Positions 1 through 6,292 are shown, counted from the stretch's first letter. The stretch: 11,988 bases of DNA from an uncultured Taibaiella sp. (GCA_946886975.1 CAMPJV010000048.1:1-11988); one strand, 5' to 3'. Translations and numbers: made by a program. The notes: generated from the letters alone by a model not told the origin.

Positions 1-132
1 TTCCTCGGCATACTCAAAGGCAAATATTTCCTTTCCTTTCGATGGAGTTGCAGTTAAGGTCCCCACCAGGGCAGGGTCATCAATCCCTTGCCAATGGGCA
101 TATACGTATATTGATTTCGGAGTGACTGCCAT
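1..132 (-). CDS. hipA: HipA-family toxin kinase, N-terminal fragment (cut by window edge)
   Basis: Translating the minus strand from the ATG at 132 gives 44 residues with no stop before the window edge, starting MAVTPKSIYVYAHW. The pattern of a beta strand (IYVYAHW), then LVGTLTATPSKGKEIFAFEY, matches the N-terminal subdomain of HipA-type serine/threonine kinases as I know them. In HipA proteins this subdomain precedes the kinase core, which phosphorylates targets such as glutamyl-tRNA synthetase and slows growth. The kinase core is not visible, so neither activity nor full length can be judged. The start codon lies only three bases after the stop of the HTH gene, the usual antitoxin-then-toxin order, so the pair is probably one transcript. 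A split-HipA layout, with the N domain as a separate small protein, cannot be excluded. Confidence 0.8.
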   Translation of the reverse strand, partial: MAVTPKSIYVYAHWQGIDDPALVGTLTATPSKGKEIFAFEYAEE

Positions 133-135
133 TGT

Positions 136-453
136 TTACTTTTTCGGAGTTTTAGGTGCTCTCTCCTTTACTAGAAGTCCCACATCCTGTAGTTTTCTCC
201 CTAATTCGTCGTCGTCTGCCAGCTTCAAAAAGTCTTTCTCCAGTCCTAACACCAGTAGTACCTGGAAGTATGCACCCATAGCCACGCTAGGGGCACCCTT
301 CTCGATCTGCCATAAAGTTGCCCTCGAAATACCCGCCCGTTCTGCTACCTGTTCTGCGGCTAGTTTACGCCTCAAACGGGCTAGTTTTATGTTCTCTCCT
401 AGCGTCTTAAGTATCTTTCGTCCTTTGGGCAATATGGAGAGACTTTCCTTCAT
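136..453 (-). CDS. hipB: HipB-like XRE-family antitoxin and autorepressor
   Basis: This is a 105-residue protein with an XRE/Cro-type helix-turn-helix at about residues 20-74. The sequence LAAEQVAERAGISRATLWQIEKG holds the two DNA-binding helices, and a short Lys-rich tail ends in PKTPKK. I chose the ATG at 453; the longer reading from a TTG at 474 adds seven residues but would run through an operator and the probable transcription start. No Shine-Dalgarno sequence is visible. The gene ends three bases before the hipA start, so it should be the antitoxin that binds HipA and represses the operon. Two copies of a 16-bp palindrome in its promoter support autorepression. The family assignment rests on the HTH plus the HipA neighbour; the antitoxin role is inferred. 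Confidence 0.85.
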   Translation of the reverse strand: MKESLSILPKGRKILKTLGENIKLARLRRKLAAEQVAERAGISRATLWQIEKGAPSVAMGAYFQVLLVLGLEKDFLKLADDDELGRKLQDVGLLVKERAPKTPKK

Positions 454-456
454 AAT

Positions 457-472
457 GTTTAGTATAATAAAC
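457..472. promoter_or_regulatory. hipB: Probable HipB operator O1
   Basis: A palindrome GTTTA-GTATAA-TAAAC lies directly upstream of the hipB ATG and touches the -7 box at its outer end. It would cover the transcription start. The same arms recur at 488-503. Assignment to HipB is inferred from location. Confidence 0.65.
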
Positions 473-502
473 AAAAATAGCTCTTTTGTTTAGATTATTA
501 AA
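472..502 (-). promoter_or_regulatory. hipBA promoter (Bacteroidota type)
   Basis: On the minus strand the -7 box TATTTTTG (479 to 472) matches TAnnTTTG exactly. TTTA (502 to 499) lies 19 bp upstream as a weak -33 element. The -7 box ends 18 bases before the hipB ATG. The two palindromes cover the -33 element and the start site. Confidence 0.6.
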
Positions 503-503
503 C
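488..503. promoter_or_regulatory. hipB: Probable HipB operator O2
   Basis: A second palindrome GTTTA-GATTAT-TAAAC has arms identical to O1 and its centre is 31 bp away, close to three helical turns, so both sites face the same side of the DNA. It overlaps the expected -33 element of the hipB promoter. Confidence 0.65.
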
Positions 504-579
504 ATTATTTGTAGATATTTCGAAGATTGGCCTTACAATTATGTTGATTACGAACAGGCTGTCTCCATTACTTCTGTTC

Positions 580-621
580 AAAAAAAACTGCGGTCAACAG
601 AACATCTGTCAACCGCAGTTT
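580..621 (-). terminator. Intrinsic terminator after the Cys-rich peptide gene
   Basis: Arms at 585-601 and 605-621 form a 17-bp stem with a 3-base loop, followed on the minus strand by a run of seven T. The two imperfect positions are G-U wobbles in minus-strand RNA but mismatches in plus-strand RNA. This points to termination of leftward transcripts, 16 bases after the stop of the small gene at 638-757. Confidence 0.85.
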
Positions 622-637
622 GTGCTGATGCTGTTTA

Positions 638-757
638 TTAACAGTTCGCGCAGCTACAATTGTTGCCACAATTACAGTTTTCACATGTGCAATTTGCATT
701 GCCACATGGACCTTGTGCTTCAGATGTGTTTACACACTTTGACATTGACTCTTTCAT
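638..757 (-). CDS. Small Cys-rich, metallothionein-like peptide
   Basis: Reading the minus strand from the ATG at 757 gives 39 residues ending at TAA (640-638). Nine are Cys (8, 18, 23, 25, 28, 30, 34, 36, 39), including three C-x-C pairs in the last 17 residues: CTC, CNC and CSC. There are almost no hydrophobic residues and no signal peptide. An alternative ATG at residue 5 would give 35 residues. This composition is typical of metallothionein-like chelators of thiophilic metals such as Cu(I), Zn or Cd; I do not recognise a named family. Three things support a real gene: a perfect -7 box 29 bases upstream, a strong terminator just downstream, and neighbours that are a metal-sensing regulator and a multicopper oxidase. 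The likely role is buffering cytosolic copper. It is too short for routine ORF calling. Confidence 0.75.
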   Translation of the reverse strand: MKESMSKCVNTSEAQGPCGNANCTCENCNCGNNCSCANC

Positions 758-786
758 AAACTTGTTTTTTAGGTTATTTAATAGTG

Positions 787-821
787 CAAAGCTACGGCCG
801 CTATCAGCCGTGCATGTTACA
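787..821 (-). promoter_or_regulatory. Promoter of the Cys-rich peptide gene
   Basis: On the minus strand, TGTAAC (821-816) is followed after 21 bases by TAGCTTTG (794-787), a perfect TAnnTTTG -7 box. The multicopper oxidase promoter has the same hexamer and spacing. No TTTG -33 box is present, as is common in activator-dependent promoters. A small inverted repeat ACGGC-N8-GCCGT (794-811) abuts the -7 box. Confidence 0.6.
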
Positions 822-847
822 CCTTCTTTGGAAAGAGTTGTATTATT

Positions 848-1423
848 TTAGACGTGGTCCAGGGACTTTCTCTTTTCCGAACCTATTTTCTTATAGTGTG
901 AGGGTGTAAGTCCGGTAACCTTTTTGAACTGGCTGGATATATGTGCGGTACTGCTATAGTCAAGTTTGTAAGCAATTTCGGAGAGCGTCAATTCGCCATA
1001 CACGAGTAGTTCCTTTACGTACTCAATCCGTTGCTCTATAAAGTAGTTCTCTATTGTCCTGCCTTCCACGGATGAAAATAAACTGCTCAGGTAGGTATAC
1101 TCATGATGTAGGCTGTCGGAAATATAGGTGGAGAGCTTCAGGCGTGCAATATGCTCATCAACTTCATTTCTCGCCTTCTGAATGATCAGTTTTTTCATCT
1201 TCTCTATCACACTGCTGCCTTTTCGGTCTATCAGTTCGAAGCCGATCGCCTGTACTTTCCCTCCAAGGGTTTTCAGTTCATGTTCTTCAAGTTGTCTCTT
1301 AAGGTGGATTTCACCGAGAATGACTTTTTCAAACGAGATACCTGTCTCTGTAAGAATGGCTGTAACTGCCATTACGCAACGATGACAGACCATGTTCTTG
1401 ATTGGTAATATTCTTTGTTGCAC
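848..1423 (-). CDS. HMA-like/AraC-family transcriptional regulator, probable copper sensor
   Basis: This 191-residue protein has two parts. Residues 1-67 resemble a heavy-metal-associated (HMA) domain: a first strand RILPIKNM, then a C-x-x-C metal site at Cys13 and Cys16 (MVCHRC), and a GFELID end strand. Residues about 97-181 form an AraC-type double HTH with the characteristic LTLSEIAYKLDYSSTAHIS and FKKVTGLTPSHYKK segments. The start is a GTG at 1423; the next ATG (residue 11) would remove the first strand of the metal fold. The architecture suggests that metal binding controls DNA binding directly. The gene precedes the Cys-rich peptide gene on the same strand with a 90-base gap and diverges from the oxidase gene, which fits local control of both. 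Cu(I) as ligand is inferred from the neighbours. Confidence 0.8.
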   Translation of the reverse strand: MQQRILPIKNMVCHRCVMAVTAILTETGISFEKVILGEIHLKRQLEEHELKTLGGKVQAIGFELIDRKGSSVIEKMKKLIIQKARNEVDEHIARLKLSTYISDSLHHEYTYLSSLFSSVEGRTIENYFIEQRIEYVKELLVYGELTLSEIAYKLDYSSTAHISSQFKKVTGLTPSHYKKIGSEKRKSLDHV

Positions 1424-1569
1424 GGTATAAATATACTCAAAACGTGAATTGCCTGCAACGAGGCTCCTTGGAGCTGGTTCGGCTTGATACCTATCAGGAT
1501 CCCATTGCTGCAGTCCTGACCTCTAGCCTTCCGGCCCACCAAAAATTATATAACATTTTATGCCCTTCA

Positions 1570-1604
1570 TGTAACGTCGGGGCCAGAGGCCGGGAATACT
1601 TTTG
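1570..1604 (+). promoter_or_regulatory. Promoter of the multicopper oxidase gene
   Basis: TGTAAC (1570-1575), a 21-base spacer and TACTTTTG (1597-1604) reproduce the layout of the Cys-rich peptide promoter. The -7 box ends 21 bases before the ATG at 1626. It overlaps a TTG at 1602 that could be mistaken for the start codon, which supports the later ATG. Confidence 0.6.
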
Positions 1605-1625
1605 CGACAACAAAAAAACAAGAAC

Positions 1626-2942
1626 ATGGACACGCTAAACACAGTTGAGTACAACCTGACCGCCTCAAGATTCAATTGGTCGCTCTCTGATGGCAGAACT
1701 ATAGAAGCCTGGGGATTTAATAACCAACTCCCCGGACCCGCTCTGAAGGCTAAAAAGGGCGACAAGCTGGTCGTCAAAGTGAAGAACGAGTTGTCAGAGC
1801 CTACCATTATCCACTGGCATGGCATCAGGCTTCCTGCGGCTATGGATGGCACTGGCGAGGTACAAAAGCCTGTAATGCCTGGAGAGGAGTTCGTCTACAG
1901 CTTTGTAGTTCCTGATGCTGGTACTTTCTGGTATCACTCTCACCACAACGAAACTATTCAAATGGAAAGGGGCATGTATGGAGCTCTGATAGTGCAGGAT
2001 GATAACGACCCCGCATTCGATGACGACCGTGTTTTCCTTCTCGATGATATGAAGTTGACCCGGGACAACAATTTTACCGTCCCCGGCAATGCCCTGGCAA
2101 GACTGAAGGAAAGACATGACGGCAGAGAGGGAAATGTCTGTCTTGTAAATGGCAAGGAAAGCCCTGAGATAACAATAAATGCCGGGCAGACGGAAAGATG
2201 GCGGTTCGTCAATACCTCTAACGCACGATATATCAGGTTGCAGCTGGGCGGAAAGACTTTTAAGATCATTGGCAACGATGGGGGTTTATTGCAACGCTCT
2301 TATGAGGCAGATGAAGTGCTGCTAACCCCTGGCGAGAGAGTCGACATAGCAGTCGGTCCATTTGCCGAGGGCGAGCATTTCACAATAGACGCTTTGCCCT
2401 ATGACCGTATGACTTTTCTTAAAGCGAAAAGGAGACAATATGCCACGGTGAAAGTGATAGAAGCAAAACAAAGCATTGCCCATGTACCAACGCGATTAAG
2501 GAAGATTGATCCCCTGACTTCTCCCAATGCTCCTGCAATGCGCAGGGTAAAGCTTTCTGTTGGGCCCAGTATGAAGACGGGCTTAAGTTTCAAGGTAAAT
2601 GGCGGTGTGCATGTTCAGGACCAGCCTGTGTATCTTGGGGAGCTCCAGGTATGGGAAGTAGACAATGCCAGCCTGATGGATCACCCGTTCCACCTGCACG
2701 GCTTTTTCTTCCAGGTACTCGAGGAGAACGGTAAAGCGAATACAGAAATATCATGGAAGGACACCTACAATCTAAAGCCGCGAACAAAGATCAAGATTGC
2801 CTGGATGCCTGACAGGCCGGGAAAGTGGATGTATCACTGCCATATAGTAGAGCATCATGCCGCAGGTATGATGGCGAATTTTGAAGTGATAGAAAAGGGC
2901 CAAACGTATATTCATTCAGCGCATGCACATAGCTGTGCGTAG
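1626..2942 (+). CDS. Multicopper oxidase without signal peptide
   Basis: The protein is 438 residues with all four copper motifs: HWHG (63-66), YHSHH (103-107), HPFHLHG (353-359) and HCHIVEHHAAGM (404-415). Cys405 with His353 and His410 form the type 1 site, with Met415 as axial ligand as in CueO-like enzymes; the other His residues form the trinuclear cluster that reduces oxygen to water. The likely role is oxidation of Cu(I) or organic donors. Unlike most of the family it begins straight at the first cupredoxin strand, with no Tat or Sec signal; no upstream in-frame leader is visible. The tail carries three His and one Cys (HSAHAHSCA). I chose the ATG at 1626 because a TTG at 1602 overlaps the -7 box. 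It diverges from the metal-sensing regulator. The substrate is unknown. Confidence 0.88.
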   Translation: MDTLNTVEYNLTASRFNWSLSDGRTIEAWGFNNQLPGPALKAKKGDKLVVKVKNELSEPTIIHWHGIRLPAAMDGTGEVQKPVMPGEEFVYSFVVPDAGTFWYHSHHNETIQMERGMYGALIVQDDNDPAFDDDRVFLLDDMKLTRDNNFTVPGNALARLKERHDGREGNVCLVNGKESPEITINAGQTERWRFVNTSNARYIRLQLGGKTFKIIGNDGGLLQRSYEADEVLLTPGERVDIAVGPFAEGEHFTIDALPYDRMTFLKAKRRQYATVKVIEAKQSIAHVPTRLRKIDPLTSPNAPAMRRVKLSVGPSMKTGLSFKVNGGVHVQDQPVYLGELQVWEVDNASLMDHPFHLHGFFFQVLEENGKANTEISWKDTYNLKPRTKIKIAWMPDRPGKWMYHCHIVEHHAAGMMANFEVIEKGQTYIHSAHAHSCA

Positions 2943-2962
2943 GAGTCAATCCGGCACGATAA

Positions 2963-2996
2963 AAAAAGCGGCCTTCCACCTGGAAGACCGCTTTTT
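2963..2996. terminator. Bidirectional terminator between convergent genes
   Basis: Arms 2963-2977 and 2982-2996 make a 15-bp stem with a 4-base loop, flanked by A and T runs on both sides. The one imperfect position is a G-U wobble only in minus-strand RNA. It lies between the oxidase stop (2942) and the stop of the leftward SprB-repeat gene (3015), so it can serve both. Confidence 0.85.
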
Positions 2997-3014
2997 CATT
3001 CTGGCCAGATACTG

Positions 3015-4853
3015 TTATTGAAGTAAAACCTTCGTCCTGTATGTTTCTGATCTTGTCACAACTTCTACGAAGTAAATGCCCTTTGAATTCCCCGCCAGGT
3101 CAATCCTGAGTTCACTGCCGGTGCTTTCTCCTACCTTAACTGTCTTCACCATCTTTCCTGAGATATCTGTGATCACCACGGTTACATTTTCACCGTATTC
3201 AGGTAATAGCAGGGTAATAGTTCCGGTAGTCGGGTTGGGGTAAACAGTCAGTTCGTTCAGCCCAGTTGTGTTCATTTTCGCGTTAGCGCCAGGTGTTGAA
3301 CCAGGTGTAACCGGTGGACAATTACCCAGCATATCTCCATGAGCCAGGTGGCCGGCAACAGAGGTAGAGTCTATGCACAATGTTTTCTTGTTCATCCCGT
3401 TAGCCTTATGACACAGGCTCACCTTGTTGTTGTTAGTGCCGCACCGAACGTCTACCACATGTATTGTTACCGTATCTGTATCCATGCAACCTAGCGAATC
3501 CATCACAGAGACTATGTAGCTCGTAGTCATTGTCGGACTTACCGCCAGTGTTCCGCCAGTACCTAATGACGTAGTGTCCGTGGTGGTGGTCCAGTTATAC
3601 GTAAATCCTGCTCCCCCAAGGGCATTCATCAGAGTCACGGTTTGCGGTCCGTATCCCAGGTAGATGGTATTCATCTGCTGCCCCGGCACAGTCATCGTTG
3701 GGTTCACGGTCACACTGTTAATAAGGGTGCCTGGCAATGGTGGATTCACCGTAAAGCTTGCTGTTGCGGAGCACATGTTCGCGTCTGTTACAGTGACGGT
3801 ATAGGTACCCTGTTGTACGCCTGACAGATCCTGTGTAGTGTCATTGTTGCTCCAGCTGTACGTATATGGAGTTGCACCGCCCGATACGGATATATCCACC
3901 ATCCCGTTGTCTGTGTTGTTGCAGGTGAAGTTGGATGTAGTCCCTGTTATCGAAAGCGCAGCAGCTGTTGGTTGGTTAACCGTGAAACTTGACGTTGAAG
4001 TACACATGTTGGCATCTGTTACAGTTACCGTGTACGTCCCTGGCTGCAAGCCGGTCAGATTTTGATTCGTAGAGCTATTGCTCCAGCTATAGGTGTAGGC
4101 CCCGGTTCCCCCGCTTACAGACAGGTTGATCGCGCCATTGCTCGTGCTGGTGCAGGAGAAGTTGGTAACAGTTCCTGTAATGTTTATTGGAGATGGCTGG
4201 CTTACTGTTGCTGTGGCCGATCCCGTACATCCGTTTGCATCCATCACCGTCACCGTATACGTGCCGGGCATCAGGTTGTTCAGGTTCTGTGTTGTCGCAT
4301 TATTGCTCCACGTGTACGTCAGTGTGCCGCTGTAGGGCTGTGCGACGGTGGTGGTGATGCTGCCGTTATTAGCTCCGTTACAGGTTATGTTCTGAGCCAT
4401 TGCCTGCACGTTCAGCGTACAGGGAGCCGGCGTCACCATTATGTTGATGGTTCTTGTCGCCGTAAGCGGCGTAGAGCCGTTGTCTGTCAGGGTAAAGGTT
4501 ATTGCATTCAAGCCTGTATCGGCAGTTGTGGGTACCCACCGGAATTTTGATTTCACGTGCGATCCGTTGTTCGTCATAAGGTTGCTGATGGGTAGCGCTG
4601 GTATCATCATCGCGCCTGTGGGAAGCGCAGAGGATGAAAGGGTTACCAATTGCGTCGGGGTGTCCTTACCTCTTACCTGAAATTCAACCGTATCCCCCAC
4701 CTGCACGGTATAAGTCGTGTTATTCGAAGGGGAGGGGTTGCTAAAATACGGGGCACTGTTTTGTGCCTCGGCTGCGTTCCACGAGAAGGCCATAATGCCT
4801 GCTAAAATTGCCTTTCCTACTGTTCCTGAAAGAATAGATGTTTTCCTTTCCAT
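3015..4853 (-). CDS. Secreted SprB-repeat surface protein with T9SS sorting domain
   Basis: A 612-residue exported protein. A Sec signal peptide (1-30, cleavage after AEA) is followed by a beta-rich Ig/cadherin-like region (about 31-142). Three SprB-type repeats of about 75 residues follow (146-220, 221-296, 297-372), each with a YTYSWSN- or LTYTWSNN-like strand, a PGTYTVTV-like strand and a conserved Cys after a DAN turn. Next come a PKD/Ig-like segment (378-468) and a Cys-containing module with KVSLCHK (477-483) and HLAHGD (502-507). A Pro/Gly linker leads to a type A T9SS sorting domain (536-612: LTVYPNPTTG, then KGIYFVEV). It should cross the outer membrane through T9SS and be released or attached at the surface, for adhesion or gliding as in SprB-like proteins. 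The specific role is unknown. It is monocistronic and convergent with the oxidase gene. Confidence 0.85.
   Translation of the reverse strand: MERKTSILSGTVGKAILAGIMAFSWNAAEAQNSAPYFSNPSPSNNTTYTVQVGDTVEFQVRGKDTPTQLVTLSSSALPTGAMMIPALPISNLMTNNGSHVKSKFRWVPTTADTGLNAITFTLTDNGSTPLTATRTINIMVTPAPCTLNVQAMAQNITCNGANNGSITTTVAQPYSGTLTYTWSNNATTQNLNNLMPGTYTVTVMDANGCTGSATATVSQPSPINITGTVTNFSCTSTSNGAINLSVSGGTGAYTYSWSNSSTNQNLTGLQPGTYTVTVTDANMCTSTSSFTVNQPTAAALSITGTTSNFTCNNTDNGMVDISVSGGATPYTYSWSNNDTTQDLSGVQQGTYTVTVTDANMCSATASFTVNPPLPGTLINSVTVNPTMTVPGQQMNTIYLGYGPQTVTLMNALGGAGFTYNWTTTTDTTSLGTGGTLAVSPTMTTSYIVSVMDSLGCMDTDTVTIHVVDVRCGTNNNKVSLCHKANGMNKKTLCIDSTSVAGHLAHGDMLGNCPPVTPGSTPGANAKMNTTGLNELTVYPNPTTGTITLLLPEYGENVTVVITDISGKMVKTVKVGESTGSELRIDLAGNSKGIYFVEVVTRSETYRTKVLLQ
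3738..4418 (-). repeat. Three tandem SprB-type coding repeats
   Basis: Three in-frame units of 225-228 bp (4418-4194, 4193-3966, 3965-3738) encode the SprB-type modules. Units 2 and 3 are the most alike, sharing YTYSWSN, GTYTVTVTDANMC and SFTVN at the protein level, which suggests the more recent duplication. Unit 1 is more diverged. Confidence 0.75.
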
Positions 4854-5080
4854 ATACCACGGTTTTTTGTGCTAGTCTATGCTTAAAATTCACGCCAGTA
4901 AAGGGTTACAGCATTACCATGGCACACTTATTCATTATACGTCAATATCTACTCTGTTTAGCCATAACAGCTATGGTTCTTAAAAGAATATTTCGAGAAT
5001 AAAAGGACAAATCGGTCTTCTGTATGGGCCTGCTGTCCATTACTGTCCCTTGGTAGCTCAAAACGAACTATCTTTTCCAC
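4854..5080. other. Divergent intergenic region, little recognisable
   Basis: These 227 bases separate the leftward SprB-repeat gene from the rightward protease gene. No perfect TAnnTTTG box was seen on either strand; TATCTTTT (5069-5076) is a near match but only four bases from the protease ATG. A short palindrome CCATA-N5-TATGG sits at 4962-4976. No coding potential is convincing. Confidence 0.5.
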
Positions 5081-6100
5081 ATGATCACTCAAAAGCTTTC
5101 TCTTATTGATGAGCAGTCGTCTCCGCTCTTTAGGATAATGTACCTCGCTAACCCTGACGAGCCGGCACGCAGACACTTCGACAATAACATCTGTGCTTTC
5201 CACATTGGCGGCGGCTACATCCTCTCCGTCGCACACAATCTCCGCAGTGAGGCTGGGTTGTTCAAATCTATGGACGAGTCAGTCTATCAGCAGGAGATTG
5301 TCTCGAAACTCGATCCTTCACAGAGAGATCTTTTCGATCAGTATTTCTTCTTCGACAACTACACCAACAAGCGCTATATCAACATCCCCGACCCAAACGG
5401 CGCTCAGACTGTCATCAACATTCTCTCCCACATCGGTTTCGACACTCGCTGGATCACTTTGCTTCAGAGAAACTTCTGCAATCCATACCTCATCGTGCAT
5501 TTCAGCAATGAGCTTTTTTACAATGATCCGGTGCTGACCGCGCAGTTCAATGTGAATAGCCATTTCCCTGAGCCGTCTTTAAACCGGCACTCCTTCCTCA
5601 TTGAGCTGGAGCTCGTGGAGCCGTTTTACAGCCAGGATATAGCCCTCTACAGAATAGTGAACACACCAAAGGCTGTAGTTGAAAAGCTCCCCGCCATAGA
5701 GATAGACGACCGCATCTGCGATGACGATCAGCAGGATTACTATTGTCTCCAGAGTGCTCCAGGCGGCGCATTAGGCAGGCTGCTCAACCAGGCACACATC
5801 GAAGGCTTTCTCGACCATCACGGAGCTTTCCCCGACCGCATAGGGGGCAACTACATCTTCGAGGGCACCCGCTATCTCATAAAGGGCTATTTCCGCTTCG
5901 GCAGCTCAGGAGCGCCCTATGTTTTCCTTGATAAAGCGTCGGGACAGTTTAAGGTGAATGCCATCCAAAGCGAGGCCAGTCCCATTCAGCTCTCCATCAA
6001 AAACGATCGCGAAGGCAACTTTCAATACATCAATGCCATTGCCGTGCCCCTTGCCAATGTAATGGATAGGGTCCGGCAGTTAATGAGCGAAGGCGCCTGA
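5081..6100 (+). CDS. Trypsin-like serine protease, apparently cytoplasmic
   Basis: The 339-residue protein carries the landmarks of a chymotrypsin/trypsin-fold protease in the right order: His52 in GGGYILSVAHN, Asp186 in SQDIALYRI, and Ser276 in GSSGAPY with Gly274 placed to form the oxyanion hole. About 134 residues separate His and Asp, far more than in a minimal trypsin, so there is a large insertion (about 60-175, rich in Asp, Phe and Tyr). The N-terminus MITQKLSLIDEQ has no signal peptide or membrane segment. It is therefore predicted to act in the cytoplasm, unlike DegP or secreted trypsins. The gene stands alone, with no linked effector or PDZ domain. Stand-alone proteases of this type sometimes belong to conflict or quality-control systems, but nothing here proves that. 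The substrate is unknown. Confidence 0.7.
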   Translation: MITQKLSLIDEQSSPLFRIMYLANPDEPARRHFDNNICAFHIGGGYILSVAHNLRSEAGLFKSMDESVYQQEIVSKLDPSQRDLFDQYFFFDNYTNKRYINIPDPNGAQTVINILSHIGFDTRWITLLQRNFCNPYLIVHFSNELFYNDPVLTAQFNVNSHFPEPSLNRHSFLIELELVEPFYSQDIALYRIVNTPKAVVEKLPAIEIDDRICDDDQQDYYCLQSAPGGALGRLLNQAHIEGFLDHHGAFPDRIGGNYIFEGTRYLIKGYFRFGSSGAPYVFLDKASGQFKVNAIQSEASPIQLSIKNDREGNFQYINAIAVPLANVMDRVRQLMSEGA

Positions 6101-6154
6101 TACCTTTTCGCACGGCTGGTCACTGGCTTAACACCGGATGTACAGAGGAGTAGC

Positions 6155-6198
6155 ATCTCTATAATGTCTCTAAAAGGTCTCTGTAAGGTCTCTATAAG
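6155..6198. repeat. Array of 11-bp tandem repeats
   Basis: Three perfectly phased units of GTCTCTNNAAG (6166-6176, 6177-6187, 6188-6198) follow a fourth, degenerate unit (6155-6165; 9 of 11 matches to the last unit). They lie in the 215-base gap between the protease stop and the nfeD-like gene, upstream of its promoter. The 11-bp period is close to one helical turn. The rest of the gap shows only the promoter listed separately. Confidence 0.8.
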
Positions 6199-6284
6199 GG
6201 TAGGGGCTCTCGCCTGACCCCGCAATCCTGCTTGCTATTGGCCGGCACTCAGGTATCTCTCGGCAATAATGCCCCCTAATCACT

Positions 6285-6292
6285 TATATTTG
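6285..6292 (+). promoter_or_regulatory. -7 box of the nfeD-SPFH operon
   Basis: TATATTTG is an exact match to TAnnTTTG and ends 23 bases before the ATG at 6316. No convincing -33 element is visible at the expected distance. Confidence 0.5.

Noticed and set aside
122..493. 123-residue open frame on the plus strand, Ser-rich
   Set aside because: It is the antisense of hipB and its operators. The HTH reading on the other strand is clearly the real gene.
541..851. Plus-strand open frames of 72 and 63 residues
   Set aside because: They cross the terminator hairpin and run antisense to the Cys-rich peptide gene; the Cys and His in them mirror that gene's codons.
1602..1625. TTG at 1602 as the start of the multicopper oxidase
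   Set aside because: It overlaps the -7 box TACTTTTG and adds only eight polar residues; the ATG at 1626 fits better.
4062..4550. 162-residue plus-strand frame, Cys- and Arg-rich
   Set aside because: It is antisense to the SprB repeats and its periodic look comes from the coding repeats.
4962..4976. Palindrome CCATA-N5-TATGG as operator or terminator
   Set aside because: Arms are only five bases, there is no T run and no second copy, so chance is a fair explanation.
6155..6198. Possible CRISPR array
   Set aside because: Units are 11 bp and contiguous without spacers, and no cas gene is present.
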